Assembly: GCA_008692225.1 (NCBI GenBank)
Contig: VICG01000008.1
Location: 248,001-312,000 of the forward strand
Direction: 5' to 3'
DNA length: 64,000 nucleotides
Source of the DNA: Monilinia fructicola
Lineage: Eukaryota > Ascomycota > Leotiomycetes > Helotiales > Sclerotiniaceae
Below the pieces are notes generated by a model, which made no database searches, was not told the DNA's origin, and saw only the letters and a list, made by a program, of their open reading frames with translations. This document shows positions 32,949-46,321 of the stretch, one piece after another (positions within the stretch are counted from its first letter, which is position 1; each line of letters begins with the position of its first letter). The position numbers and the translations under genes were made by a program.

Positions 32949-34473
32949 CCCTAGAGTACCAGAAATATGGCCATATACCATATCCGGTTTATGGCATAAT
33001 TCCATATTCAAAATGGTTTTTTAATATACAACATTTAGAAATCTATAAATCTCTAAGCATATAATATAAAAACAAAAGTTAACATTAATAATCCACATCC
33101 TATTTTAAGTTTAATTTGTTAATCTTAATATATTAAGCTAAGCTTATTTAAGCATACTATAAAATTTTAGTTTATTTAAGTATATTACCTTATTTAAGCA
33201 TATTTAAACATATTATAATCTATAACATTATCGTTGTTATTGATAGTATTGAAACTATTCAGAATCTAAAATAATTAATACGTTATTAAAGAAAAAAGCA
33301 TTTTCGAAATAAAAGAATAAAAGTAAAATAGAAAAAGCAATTCTTCAACAAATGAAATAACTTACTATTAATAATATTAATGATATTAATAGTATTAATA
33401 ATATTGATGATATTAATAGTATTAAAGTGAAATTAAAGAATTGAAATGAAGTTGAAGAGTTGAAGTGGGATTGAGAATGGTATACTAGTATTTAAAGCTA
33501 TTTTAAAGCCAATATAGTATTTAAAGTTATTTTAAAGCTAATACTCGGGCGGGTTTTAAAAGAGGCATACGCTAAAAATATAACTTGTAATTATTCAGCG
33601 AAACCTTTATATAATTTTATAAAATTTACAAATATTATAGATTTAGTATTTTTATACTTAGTATAAGAATTTTATATTATAAACCTTAATATTAAATGAA
33701 TAATAGTATAATAAAATGTATGAATATTGAAAATTTAATAAAAAATTAGAGATTTATATTAATATTAAATAGTTTAACGAATATTATAATTAAACTTATT
33801 AAACTTTATTAAATGATAAAAGAAAAGCTAAATTTCAAATATCTTATTTTAGAATTTTAATATCTTTATTAATGTTTAAAATATATATTAATAAAGTTAA
33901 AAATATAGGAAAATTTATAAGTTTTGAAAGAGGTAAATTCGCTTATTTGGATTATATAAGCATATTTTTTTGTTAAAAATTTGAATTTTCCACCTTTTAT
34001 ATTAATATATATATTAATATAATAAATAATATTAAATTTTGAAATCATTTAATAAAACTCCAAAGCTTATATTATTTTTCTATAATTTTAATTTTCAATA
34101 TTTATATATTTTTGAATTTAAAATTAATAAATCAATGAATACTAAAATTTTCTAAAATCACTAACTTTATAATATTAATATTCTTTTGAAAATAATTTTT
34201 ATAATATAAAAACTTTATAGGAAAATCTTAAAATACTCAATCTAATACATATATAAGTTATATTAAATTATATTAAGATTTCATTGAATAATTATAAGTT
34301 TTATATCCGCCTATGCCTCTTCTAAAACGCGCCGGAGTATAGTATTCTGAAAATTTTTCAATATGAACGCTTTAAAGCTCCTACCACTATATACGTAAAA
34401 TATACGCTATAGTAAGATTTAGGGAGGATTTTACGAATATATGGCATCTTGCCAGAAAAGTGGTACTCTAGGG
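32949..34473. mobile_element. Family O element, copy 2, interrupted by a family M element
   Basis: Same ends as copy 1 (CCCTAGAGTACC at 32949, GGTACTCTAGGG ending 34473). It is 1525 bp because a 794-bp family M element plus a 2-bp duplication is inserted; subtracting these leaves 729 bp against 730 in copy 1. Compared with copy 1 it carries many more A and T at transition sites. No clear target duplication. Confidence 0.85.
33544..34337. mobile_element. Family M element, copy 1 (794 bp, TA insertion)
   Basis: Left end CTCGGGCGGGTTTTAAAAG and right end complementary to CTCCGGCGCGTTTTAGAAG. Flanked by TA on both sides (33542-33543, 34338-34339). Family O copy 1 shows the uninterrupted sequence GCTAATATAGTATTC at about 31995-32004 and following, so border and TA duplication are proven by an internal empty site. 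Size, ends and TA fit a non-autonomous Tc1/mariner-type element. No open frame. Confidence 0.9.
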
Positions 34474-34638
34474 CGATCAAGTCCTTACTTATCTTATCTT
34501 CTCATGATTATTAAGTTTGATATGCCAGGCATTTAACGCCCCATTGGATGCCGAATTTTCAATGACTTCAGTATTATTGACAGTCTAGTTGTTTAGAACC
34601 TTCATTAAAAGCTCGCTCAAATAGGTTCTGGCCACTTA

Positions 34639-35132
34639 AATCGCCTTTCGCTACCCCCCCCATTTGACTAATCTCAAAAATTACTATATATACCATGTTT
34701 AAACGTTAATGACTCAATAACTATTTTGTTATTATATAATTTCTTTGAAAATCATTTTTAATGTTTCATTTATTTTTAATTATAATTCGTGTTTCTCTAA
34801 TACTTTTAATCTCTACAAATTTTAAATTTGAATTAGTTTTAATTTTATATCTTTATTTAAAGGCTAATTGTTTTATTTTATATTTTAATTATTATATTTA
34901 AAGTTCTACTTACATAGTATTATAATTTTTAATATCGACTCCTTTTAAAATCTTTTGAAAAAGTAAATAACGTATTGAAAAATTGATTTTCTTTATTTAA
35001 ATAATATATTTTATATGTAATCAAATATATTTCAAATTTTAAAGCGTTTTTTATAAAATGAAAGATAATCCTTTATACTATGAAAATTTAAGATTATTAT
35101 TTAAAGAAAAAAACTATTTTATAATTCTTTTA
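34639..35132 (+). mobile_element. Family P element, 5' fragment
   Basis: Starts AATCGCC after TA and runs through the C-rich end ACCCCCCCCATTTG, then aligns with 47230-47755 (the start of the full P copy). It stops where the short element S is inserted at 35133; the sequence after the AAT array no longer matches P. Confidence 0.75.
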
Positions 35133-35287
35133 CTAGCACTCGCGGAAAATAAATTTTCAGACTATGGATTCTTCGAATTTTATTACTTAATGAAGGCTAG
35201 CCCCCAAACCCCCAATCCTCACTTCGTTCGAGGCTAATAAAATTCTATGAATCTATAATCTAAAAATTTATTTTCCGCGAGTGCTAG
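35133..35287. mobile_element. Family S short inverted-repeat element (155 bp)
   Basis: Ends CTAGCACTCGCGGAAAAT and its complement; the inverted repeats extend about 53 bp with differences that are mostly transitions. TA on both sides (35131-35132, 35288-35289). The full P copy at about 47745-47765 shows the corresponding unoccupied site. A MITE by structure, probably of the Tc1/mariner type. Confidence 0.85.
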
Positions 35288-35288
35288 T

Positions 35289-35607
<319 letters not shown>

Positions 35608-35634
35608 GTTTTAATATTTTTAGAATAGTTCAAG

Positions 35635-35811
35635 CTTTTTTAAGCTTTTTTAAGCTATTTTAAGCTATTTTAAGCTATTATAAACTATTTTAAACTATTT
35701 TAAATTATATTAAATCATATTAAATTATTTTAGGCTATGATAAAAGATTTCTAATTTAAAGTGAGAACGTTTTGATATAATCTTAAATATTATCAATAGA
35801 GTTATAAAATA
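35635..35811 (-). mobile_element. Family B end fragment
   Basis: Reverse-orientation piece of the 5' end of family B: repeated TTTTAAGCTA units, then GAACGTTTTGATATAATC and the terminal phrase GAGTTATAAAATA. Confidence 0.6.
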
Positions 35812-38800
35812 GTTCTTATTTTAATTTTGGTTATAAGTATCTATATTCTAATTAAATATAAGTTATAAATTTTTTTCAATAATTTAAAGTTTTCTATAAT
35901 TTAATAAAGCTTTTTGAAATAAATCAATAATTTTATTTTAATTTAAATATTTTTCATCGTATTTATTGTTATTAATCAAATTATTATATTGAATAATCTT
36001 TTAATCTATAATCTTTTATTTTTTTAAAAAAAATTACTTTAGTTAACATTCTAATTATTTAATATAATTATATAATTATCAATATTTTTAATTAATTTTA
36101 TAATATAATACGAAAAATCATATAAATAAATATTAACTTTATTTCTAAAAAGATTATGATTTCAAATAATATAATATAGATTAATTAATATTGATATTAA
36201 TCGTTTTGACTGCAAAATTAATCCTAAAAATAATAAAATAATATAAATTATTTTATTTATTACATTTACAAGAGGATTTCAACTTTTAAATATTAATAAT
36301 TCATTAAAAATAATGATAAAATCACTACTATTAGTTATTATAATTTGATTGAATATATTTAATATATTGAATATATATATTGTAATATATAAAAAAATTA
36401 ATTCTAAGAATCTTTTAATATTAATTATAGTAATTTATTATAATGCGTTAATTATTATAAACGTTTTATTATAAATTATAATCATTATTCTATCATTCTT
36501 AAATAAATAAATAAAAAATATAGGTATATTAAATCTTTTATAAAGAATTTAGATTGAAATTATAAATTTAATAAAGTTGTTTTAAAATAATTAATAATTC
36601 TATTTCCGCTTTTATAACTTTAAGAATTATTTTAGTTATATAAGATAAAATTATAATTAGTTTTAAATAAAAATAGAAATTTATTATATTAGTATATAAA
36701 AATATCAGTTTAACCTTGAAAATTCTTATATTTAAACTTTTTAAAATTAAAAATATTATATAGAAAAAGATTTGTTTAATTATTTTATTTAGTAATTATC
36801 AACTTATAATTACTATAAAACTTTTAAAATCTGAATCTAATAATTTTATAAAAAATAAATTAATAAATTAATTATATTTATTTCTTTTTTATATTAAAAT
36901 AATATAAATAAAACTATAATTTTTATTACTTTTAATAAATCTAAGCTTAAAATCTATAAATTAATTAAATAAATATTAATAACAAAAGCATTATTTAAAA
37001 AGCTTTTTTATAATATTATATATATAAAAAACAAATATTATATTATTTAAAACTTCTATACCTACATTAATTTTTATATTTCAAATTCTTTTAAATATAA
37101 TTATTATACTTTAATTAATTTTTAGAAACTTTTAATTCTTAAAAGTATAAAATTTTTTTAGATCTAGATTATGATTTCTATTTATAAAAACATTAAATTT
37201 TGAATTTAATAAGAACAATTAATATATACCTAGTAACAATAATCTATTTTCAGTTAATATAAATATTATTATCATTTTTTGATATTTATAAAAAATTTAT
37301 AATGTTTGAAAATGATAAATTATATTATTTATTTTTTTTCTATTTTTCTAATATTTTTTGAAAAAAGATTTTAATAATCGATATAATATATTTAAGTTCT
37401 AAATATTATTTATTTATTGAAAAATGGAAATTATACTATAGATATCAAATAATAAAATAGATTCTATTAGTATTGTAAGAAAATCTATTTATTTTATTAA
37501 ATATAGTCTAAATCTCATATGTTTTAACATCTTTTTTGTAACTATTAATATATATAAAAATCCATATATAAAATCAAATTATAAAACTTAAATTATAATT
37601 TCATTTAATCAAAGTATTTATATGCTTAATAAATATTATTTTAAAATTATTAAAAGTAATTTAAAAAAGTTTTTAAATCTTATATATATTAATATTATTA
37701 AACTTTTAAATTTAAAGAATTTTAAAAATTAAAATGATATAAAAAACTTCATCATTCAATTGATTATTACTTTCAATTCTATTATATATATAACTGATAA
37801 ATTAAATGAAAACAAAAAATATTTTACTTTATAATAAATCCTAAAATATAAAATAATATACTAAATTTACTTTATAATTAAAGAGGTAACTAAAATCTAT
37901 TTTTCCTTTAAAATCAAGAAATTTTATAATATAATTAATTTATAAAATCAAAAAATTTACTAAAACAATATAATCAATGAAATGAAGAATAATAAAAATC
38001 TATATTAAATTATTATTCAATATAAATTGAATTCATATTTCAAAGCTTTTTTTTAATAATCAATAAAATTATAATAAAAAAAAGAATATTATAATCTAAA
38101 ATTTTAGATGAATTTAATATAAGTACTAGTGATAACTAAAATTATTGTTTATTAATACATTAATCAAATTTTAAGATACTTTTATAATTTATTTTGGTAT
38201 TTTTGAAAAAAAAATAAAAAACATATTATAAACGTCTTTAGTATTTTATTGGAAGTTAATTAAATTATAATTTAGTTTTTTAAGATTTATTAGAGTTTAA
38301 TTCAATATATTCTATACAATTTATATAATGATAGTTTAACCTTAAATTATTTCTATAAATATAAAAATTAATTGAAATAATTATATCATTTAAAATAAAT
38401 AAAGTGAATACAATTTTTATTTCCTTTTGATAATCTATTATCTTTATCTTATATGTTTTGAAAAGTTTAAAATCAATTACTATTAAATATTTGATTTGAA
38501 TTACCTTCATGATAAAAATTCCTAACCTTTAATATAATAAAGCCCTTTTTGAAAAATCTATTATAAATTTAATTACTAATTCTATATATAATATAAAAGC
38601 CATTAAAATACAAAATTAAAAAATTATAATAATTATATGAAATGTTTGGAAAACTTAGAATACATTCCTTAAAAAATATTTGTTAATATAAATAATAATA
38701 TAAATGTACTTTTTAACATTCTTAAGATTAATAAATTTATTTTTAATAAATAAATATATAAAAATATACTTTAAAAACTTTATTATGTTAAACTATTAAA

Positions 38801-38825
38801 TTATTTATAATATTTTAAGCATTTA

Positions 38826-39544
38826 CATTATGGCTCTTTTAATAATGTTTAAGATCATATTAAAATATTCTTAATTTCAATCAGGAACGTTTTAAAATAA
38901 AATAGCTTGAACTAATTCAATATAATTTAAAATAACTTAAAATGTAGTTAAAACCTATTTGGATCGGTGTTAATATCATTTTAAGCTAATCTTAAAATGG
39001 TATCAAATCGAAATTGTTGTAATAACTTACTAATCGTTTTGAGACAGTGTTGAGATATTTTGAGATATTTCAAAATATCTCAAAAAAAAATTAGATTCAA
39101 GGTTTTAGAAGTGCATTTTACTCACTTTTTTTAGAGAAAATAAAAAAAGTTATTATTATTTTTATTACTATTATTATTATCTTCATTATTATTATTTCTA
39201 CATAGATTATTCTAATTATTTGGCTAAATACTAACTAATAATAATTTGATAATTGATTTTTTAAATTATTACCTACCTATATATATTATAATAATTAAAT
39301 AAATCATGATTTTGATACAGTGTTAAGATAATCTCAATACGGTTTTAATATATTCTCCAATTCTTAAATTATTATAAGCTATATAAAGATATCTTAAAGT
39401 ATTTTAAGATATATTAATATACTTTATCGATTTAAGCTGTTTTAAGATTAGCTTAAATTAGCTTAATATTATCTTAGAAGATTATTTAAACCATTTTAAG
39501 AACGTTTGAATATAGTGTTAAATATATTCAATTGCGCCACTAAG
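38826..39544 (+). mobile_element. Family B element, copy A (719 bp)
   Basis: TA-flanked (38824-38825, 39545-39546), starting CATTATGGCTC and ending GCGCCACTAAG. The family's two ends are imperfect inverted repeats of about 50 bp (CTTTATGGCTCTTTTAATAA against CTTAGTGGCGCAATTGAATA). Inserted in R copy 1; R copy 2 has the empty site near 57660. Confidence 0.88.
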
Positions 39545-39559
39545 TATCTTTTTCTTTTA

Positions 39560-40302
39560 TCTAGGCGCGTTTTAAAAGAGGCATAAGCGAATATAAAACT
39601 CATAGTTATTCAACGAAACATTAATATAATTTTATATAATTTTTGTATATATTAGATTTAGCGTTTGAATATATTTTTATAAAGTTAGTGATTTTAAAAA
39701 TTTAAGAATTTATTAATATATTGATTTAAAATTCAACAATGTATAAATGTTGAAAAGTAAATTTATAGAAAAAAAAATATAGGCTTTAAAGTTCTATTAG
39801 GTATTTTTAGATTTTTATAATATCCATTATATCAATATATATAATAATATAAAAAGCCAAAAATTAAAATTTTCAATAAAAGGATATGCTTATATAATCT
39901 AAATAAGCGAATTTACTTTATAAAACTTATAAATTTTCCTTTATTTTTAACTTTATGAATATATATTCTAAATATTGATAAAGATATTTAAATTCTAAAA
40001 TAAGCTATTTAAAATTTAGCTTTTATGTTATTCTTTTATAGAATTTGATGAGTTTAATTATAATATTCGTTAGATTATTCAATATTTATATACATCTTTA
40101 ATTTTTTATTATATTTTTAATATTTTTACATTTTATTATATTGCTTGTCATTGAATATTGGGCTTTATAATATAAAATTTTTATAACAAATATAAAAAGA
40201 CTAAATCTATAATGCCTATACATTTTATAAAATTATATTAAGGTTCTGTTGAATAATTATAAGTTATATTTTTGCGTATGCTTCTTTTAAAACCCGCCTG
40301 AG
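39560..40302. mobile_element. Family M element, copy 2 (743 bp)
   Basis: Left end TCTAGGCGCGTTTTAAAAG, right end complementary to CTCAGGCGGGTTTTAAAAG, TA on both sides (39558-39559, 40303-40304). It aligns with M copy 1, but in the opposite orientation for at least part of the interior. The empty site is seen in R copy 2 at about 57673-57685. Confidence 0.85.
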
Positions 40303-41275
40303 TATACTCTATATATTATATTTAACCAAATTATTATTTGAAAATATTATATACAGCTTGAAGTATGGAAATAATGTATATTTATCTACAATCTTATTAT
40401 TGTTAATTATGAATACCTATTATTTTTTCTAAAAAATTAGAAATATTATATATTAAAGCATTTAAAATAGGATTAGTTTTATTCCAAAAATATTAGAGAT
40501 AATCTATTTTACCAAAAATTAAAGTATTCAAATATCGTTATGTAAAATGATAATAAAATTATTATAAACCTTATTATCATAATATTCAAAAAAGAAACAA
40601 TATATTTTTTATTAATTTAAAATATAATTTAATTTTAAAAATAATTTTTCAAAATATATTTAAAAGAAATTATATAAACTTATCTTATTTTTTTTTTATA
40701 TTCAAAATTTAATTAATATAATAAGTAATTTATTATTTTTATTATTTAAAAGAACTTATATTATTTATATTGATTTTTTTTAACATATAATATCAAATCT
40801 TAATATATAAATTATATAAAACATTTTTCATCTTTTCAATTGAATTATAATTTAATTATGAATATATAAATCAAATAATATATAAATTTATTTTATGAAA
40901 TCCTTATTTTAATATTTTATAAAGTTTTATTGATTTAAAGAATTATCCTTAATATTTTTTGGAAAAACATTAAATTACTTTTTATAAAAGCTATATTAAA
41001 AGGAGCTAAACTTCAAATTATATTATAAAAATAAATAATAAATATATTATACCTTTTTATTTACTAAATTACAATCTTTATAATTATTTAAAATTGTAAA
41101 ATAACTTTATAATCGATATACAAAAATTAAGATCTAATAACTAATAGATATAATTTTAATAATTTTAATTAATCCTAACAATATACCTATATTAATAATT
41201 ATAAATATATTAAATATAAATATATCATTTATTATTATAATAAACGAAAGAATTTTACTTACAAATTAATAAATA

Positions 41276-41969
41276 CTTTATGGCTTTCTTAATAATGTTT
41301 GAGATAATGTTAAAATATTCTTAATATCAATTAAGAATATTTTAAAATAGCTTAATATAATTCAATATAATTTAAAATAACTTAAAATAGCTTAAAATGT
41401 AGTTAAAACCTACTTAAATCAGTGTTAACACCATTTTAAGCTAATTTTAAGCTAATCTTAAAATGGTATTAAATCGGCATTGTCGCAATAACTCACTAAC
41501 CGTTTTGAGACAGTGTTAAGATATTTTAAAATATCTTAAAAAATAAAGTTTTAAAAGTGGATTTTCTCCACTTTTTTTTTAAAAAAAAATTAAAAAAAAT
41601 TATTATTAATAATATTATTATTTTCGTTACTTTTTTTCTCAAACAAATCAATCTAACCACTCAGCTAAATAACTAATAATGATTTGATAATCAAATTTTT
41701 AAATTCCTATATATTATTATAATTAATTAAATTATGATTTTAATACGGTATTAATATAATCTTAACACGGTTTTAACATAATCTTCAATTATTAAATTAT
41801 CTTAAGCTATTTTAAGATATCTTAAAATATATTAATATATTTTATCGATTTAAGCTATTTTAAGATTAGTTTAAATTAGCTTAATATTATCTTAGAATAC
41901 TAAAATAGCTTAAAACCATTTTAAGAACGTTTTAATATAGTGTTAAATATATTCAATTGCGCCACTAAG
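41276..41969 (+). mobile_element. Family B element, copy B (694 bp)
   Basis: TA-flanked, CTTTATGGC at the left and GCCACTAAG at the right, at the junction of R copy 1 and a P fragment. Confidence 0.88.
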
Positions 41970-41971
41970 TA

Positions 41972-43348
41972 TCATATTATAAATATCCAAAGAAAACTTT
42001 TATATATAATATAAATCCTATATAAAATTGAAATCTTTAAAAAGAAATTATATTTATTTAATAAAAATAGCTAAAAATAATCTGAAAAAAATTAAAAAAT
42101 CTTAAAACTATTTCTAGTTGTATCCTTTATTTTAATAGTATATTATTATTTATAATAAATGTTTAATATAGATTTTTAGATTTTTAATAATGAAATTTTA
42201 AATAAAAAATTTAAAATTTTCATTTACTCAATAAGTATAAATTATTCTATATATTTTAAATAGCGTATTTATTATATATTGCTTTGCAAATTTTATAAAA
42301 ATTTATTTTAAAAAAAGTTTATAGACTGGTTAGTAGCGCAATTGAATATATTTAACACTATATTCAGACGGTCTTAAAATGGTTTTAATATATTTTAGTA
42401 TTTTAAGATAATATCAAGTTAATTTTAAGCTAGTCTTAAAATAGCTTAAATTGATAAAATATATTAATATCTTTTAAGATATCTTAAAATAGCTTAAGAT
42501 AATTTAATAATTAAAGATTATATTAAAACCATATTAAGATTATATTAATATTATATTAAAATCATAATTTAATTGATTAAAATAATATATAAGAATTTGA
42601 AGAATAAATAATTATAAAATTATTATTGGTTATTGAGCCAAATGGTTAGAATGATCTATTCATAGCAAAAAAAAATAAGAATAAGAATAATAAGAATAAT
42701 AAGAATAATAAGAATAATAATAATTTTTCCACTTTTTTTTAAAAAAGAGTGGAACAGATCCACTTTTAAAGCTTTATTTTTTAAGCTATCTCAACATTGT
42801 TTGAAAACGGTTAATGAGTTATTGTAACAATACCAATTCAATACCATTTTAAGATTAGCTTAAAATAATGTTAACACCGATTCGAATAGGTTTTAATTAT
42901 GATTTAAGCTATTTTAAGCTATTTTAAGCTATTTTAAGCTATTTTAAGCTATTTTAAGCTATTTTAAAACGTTCTTGATTTAAATCAAGAAGATTTTAAC
43001 ATGATCTTAAATATTACTAAAAGAGCTATAAAGTACTTTTAACTATTTTTGTTTAAAAGTTATAATTATTTTTTTCAAACTTTCAATTTTGTATATGATT
43101 TCTATACAAATCCAAAACCGAAAATTTTAATTTTCTATAATCTTTCATTAATTTTTATAAAGAAATCGCAAAAATTGAAAATTTTTGAATTTATTAATAA
43201 TTAAATATAAAAGCTTTAATCAAAATTTAAAAATACTAGTATATACTAGTATTCATTTTTCGTAAAGTTATAAATACGTTAAAATGGCCGTTTTTAGTAT
43301 AAAATGCTAACCAAATGGAAGAGGTGGCGAAAAGTAGGGTAAGCGACT
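41972..43348 (+). mobile_element. Family P element, left-truncated, interrupted by a B copy
   Basis: Segments 41972-42326 and about 43035-43348 align with the interior and right end of the P copy at 45256-46196. The right end reads GGTGGCGAAAAGTAGGGTAA then GCGACT and TA. The left end is missing at the B copy border. Confidence 0.7.
42327..43032 (-). mobile_element. Family B element, copy C (inverted)
   Basis: Starts with TTAGTAGCGCAATTGAATAT and ends GAGCTATAAAG before TA (43033-43034). Contains six tandem TTTTAAGCTA units at about 42903-42965, a local expansion of a motif found singly elsewhere in the family. Inserted in the P fragment. Confidence 0.85.
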
Positions 43349-44204
43349 TATACAAAAATCAAAAGGAATAATATAATTAATTATTTTATGAAATAGAAAA
43401 TAGCAAAGTTTATTAAAGGTTTAAATCTATTCTTTATATTTATAATGAATAAAATAAGAATATTCTTTGAAGATCTTTATTGAATTATATAATAAAGCTA
43501 ATAAACAAAAAATAAAACTATCTTCGAACTACTATAAATAAAAGCTTCTATATAAAATAGAACTATTATCAGAATAAACCTCTTTAGATTTGATTTTATA
43601 GATTATTAATCATATATTTTATACATTAAAATTTCGTTATATTCAATATATAATTCGAAAACGTTTCAATATTTTAGCAAATCATTGATATATTCTTGAA
43701 CTTTCTCAAATATACTTCAAAAACCTTTTAAATATTTAACTTTATTTTCTTTATAGATTAATAGAATTTATAAGTTTTTTCAAACTTGATTGAATTCTAC
43801 CTTAATATCTATCTTTATTAGACTTTATTCTTTTTTTATTAAACTTTAGAACTTTGATATATGAGTACCTATTTATTAGAACTTTTTAATTTTAACTTTC
43901 CTCTATACTTCGAGATTTTATTTTATATTAAAACAGAACCTTAATAACTCTGATTTTAATATTAATGATTTTAGTCTCAGCATTAGTAACTCTGGTTTCA
44001 GCGTTAATAACTTTGATTTCAGCTTTAATAACCCCTTTTTTATCCATCGGCTTTTACCCAATATATATAAGTTTAATTTTGATGATACCTTTTTAAATCT
44101 CGATATTTCGTATATTCATTTTAATGATTAATAAACCTTGAATTTTTTTCATCTAATTTTTTATTCCTTCTTTTTCTTTTTATTTCCTTTTTTTTGTATT
44201 AGTA

Positions 44205-44846
44205 CTTTATAGCCCTTTTAATAATGTTCAAGATCATATTAAAATATTTTTAATTTAGATTCAAGGTTAACAATGTTTGAAAATAGTTTAAAATAGTTCA
44301 AAATAGCTTAAAACATAGTTAAAATCTATTTGAATCAGTATTAATACTATTTTAAGCTAATCTTAGAATAATACTAGTATTGAATTAACATTGTTGCAAT
44401 AACTCATTAACCGTTTTGAGATAGTATTAAGATATTTTGAGATATCTTAAAAAAAATGTTTTAAAAGTGGATTATTCTCACTTTTTTTTAAAAAAAAAAT
44501 GTTATTATTATTATTAGTATAAGTATTCTTGGTATTTTCATTATTTTTTTCTTAAACAAATCATTTTAATTACTCAGCTAAATAAGTAATAATTTGAAAA
44601 TTAATTTTGTAAATTCATACCTATATATATTATAATAATTAATTAAACTATGGCTTTGATACAATATTAATATAATCCTAATACAATTTTGATATAATCT
44701 TTAATTACTAAATTATTTTAAGCTATTTTAAAATATGTTAATATATTTTATTAATTTAAGCCATTTCAAGATTAGCTTAAATTAGCTTAAAACCATTTTT
44801 CAAACGTTTTAATATAGTGTTAAATATATCCAATTGCGCTACTAAG
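44205..44846 (+). mobile_element. Family B element, copy D (642 bp)
   Basis: TA-flanked (44203-44204, 44847-44848), CTTTATAGCCC to GCTACTAAG, inserted in Q copy 1. Confidence 0.88.
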
Positions 44847-44941
44847 TATATTTATTTCAAAGTTTTTACTTACAAGTATTTAAGCTTTAAACTTTAGCTT
44901 ATCAATAATTAAATACATTTGATATATTACTTTTATTCATA

Positions 44942-45109
44942 CAAAATAAAATAAAATAAAATAAAATAAAATAAAACAAAATAAAATAAATAAAATAAAA
45001 TAAAATAAAATAAATAAATAAAATAAATAAAAATAAAATAAAATAAAATAAAATAAAATAAAATAAAATAAAATAAAATAAAATAAAATAAAATAAAATA
45101 AAATAAAAT
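44942..45109. repeat. (AAAAT)n pentanucleotide repeat
   Basis: About 168 bp of AAAAT units with a few irregular steps; gives a long Phe/Ile/Leu-rich frame on the minus strand that is not a gene. Confidence 0.95.
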
Positions 45110-45255
45110 TAATCAAGTTGATTATACTTTTTATATGCAAAACATTTCCTAAAGTCACTTTTAATCTAACTCTATAATTTAACGTGTTCTTATACCTTTA
45201 GAAAAGTTTTAAGGAAACCTCCTACCTATTCATTGAATAAAAATAAATACCATTA

Positions 45256-46196
45256 AATCGCCTACCCTACTTCTCGCCAACACCCCCCATTTGGCCAGCA
45301 TTCCACACTAGAAATGGTTATTTTAACGTATCAATCACTCTTTAAATAATCAGTATAATTAATTAAGATTCTTAATAGTGATTTTATATATATTAATCAA
45401 TAGATTCTTCAAATCTCAAATCTTTATGATTTTTTATAAAGAGTAATAAAAGGTTATAAAAAATTAAAATTCTAATTTTCGATTTATATATAAATCCTAC
45501 TATATAGTATCAAAATCTCTAAAAAAAATTATATTTATTTAACAAAAAATTTCAAAATGATTGAAAGAAATTTCTCGAATGTTAAAACCAATTTTAATCG
45601 AATTTATTATTTTAATAATACTAGTATATTTATTATTTTTGATATTAATTATTTTAATACTAGTATTTATAAAGTATTTTATTAATTTGAATACTTATTA
45701 TTTTGCTAATATATTATTATTAATAACAAATACGAAGTATAGATTTTAAAATTTTAACAATGAAATTTCAAATAAAAGATTTATAATTTTAATTTACTTG
45801 ATAAATAAAAATTATTATATGTACTTAAAATAACTTGTATATTATATTTCGATTGATAGATTTTATAAAAAACTTTCAAGTTATGAATTATTATTTTTAT
45901 TCAGAAATTATATATTTTTTTAAATTTCCAATTTTGTAAATAATTTCTATTCAAATCTAAATCTAAAACCAAAAATTCTAATTTTCTATAATTTTGTATT
46001 ACTCTCTAAAAAAAAAAATCGCAAAAATTCAAAAAATATCAAAATCTATTGATAAAAATATATAAAGGCAATAATCCAAATTCAAATATACTAGTATATA
46101 TTTATTTTTCATAAAATTCTAATACATTAGGATAGCCGTTTTTGATATAAAATATTGGTTAAATGAAGGGGATAGCAAGAAGTAAAGTAAGCGACT
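45256..46196. mobile_element. Family P element, short copy (941 bp)
   Basis: TA-flanked. Left end AATCGCCTACCCTACTTC then ACCCCCCATTTGG; right end complementary to AGTCGCTTACTTTACTTC. The minus-strand and plus-strand frames inside are chance frames of AT-rich DNA. About half the length of the full copy, so a deletion derivative or distinct subfamily. Confidence 0.85.
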
Positions 46197-46321
46197 TACT
46201 ATTACTACTAGAGAATATACTTTTTATTATAGTTCTTTGTTAAATCTTTCAATTTAATATACTCTTATACCTTTAAAAAGTTTTAAAAAGGTTATTAATA
46301 TATTCGTTGAATAAAAACAGT

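Larger units (their letters stand above)
35812..41275 (+). mobile_element. Family R long element, copy 1, interrupted by B and M elements
   Basis: R sequence occupies 35812-38825, a short piece 39547-39557 and 40303-41275. It aligns over kilobases with 53930-58300 and, inverted, with 60540-64000. Removing the inserted B (38826-39544) and M (39560-40302) copies with their TA duplications restores a continuous match to 57640-57700. No frame is open; many stops are TAA or TAG at places where CAA or CAG could be ancestral. I cannot tell LINE from LTR element: no clear LTR pair, no surviving reverse transcriptase motif. Confidence 0.7.
43351..45253. mobile_element. Family Q element, copy 1, interrupted by a B copy
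   Basis: Segments 43351-44204 and 44847-45253 align with the inverted copy at about 58870-60030. Contains a 21-nt repeat at about 43945-44030 that reads as heptads on the minus strand, and an (AAAAT)n array at 44942-45109 that is absent from the other copy. Class unknown; no end repeats established. Confidence 0.6.

Noticed and set aside
41640..41680. A functional tRNA gene at the A-box-like motif in family B
   Set aside because: No acceptor stem, no anticodon arm and no proper B-box at tRNA distance; kept only as a tRNA-derived motif hypothesis.
45561..45749. Hydrophobic 62-codon frame inside a P element (also 47928-48167)
   Set aside because: Ile/Leu/Tyr/Phe-only composition expected from AT-rich DNA; not shared between P copies.
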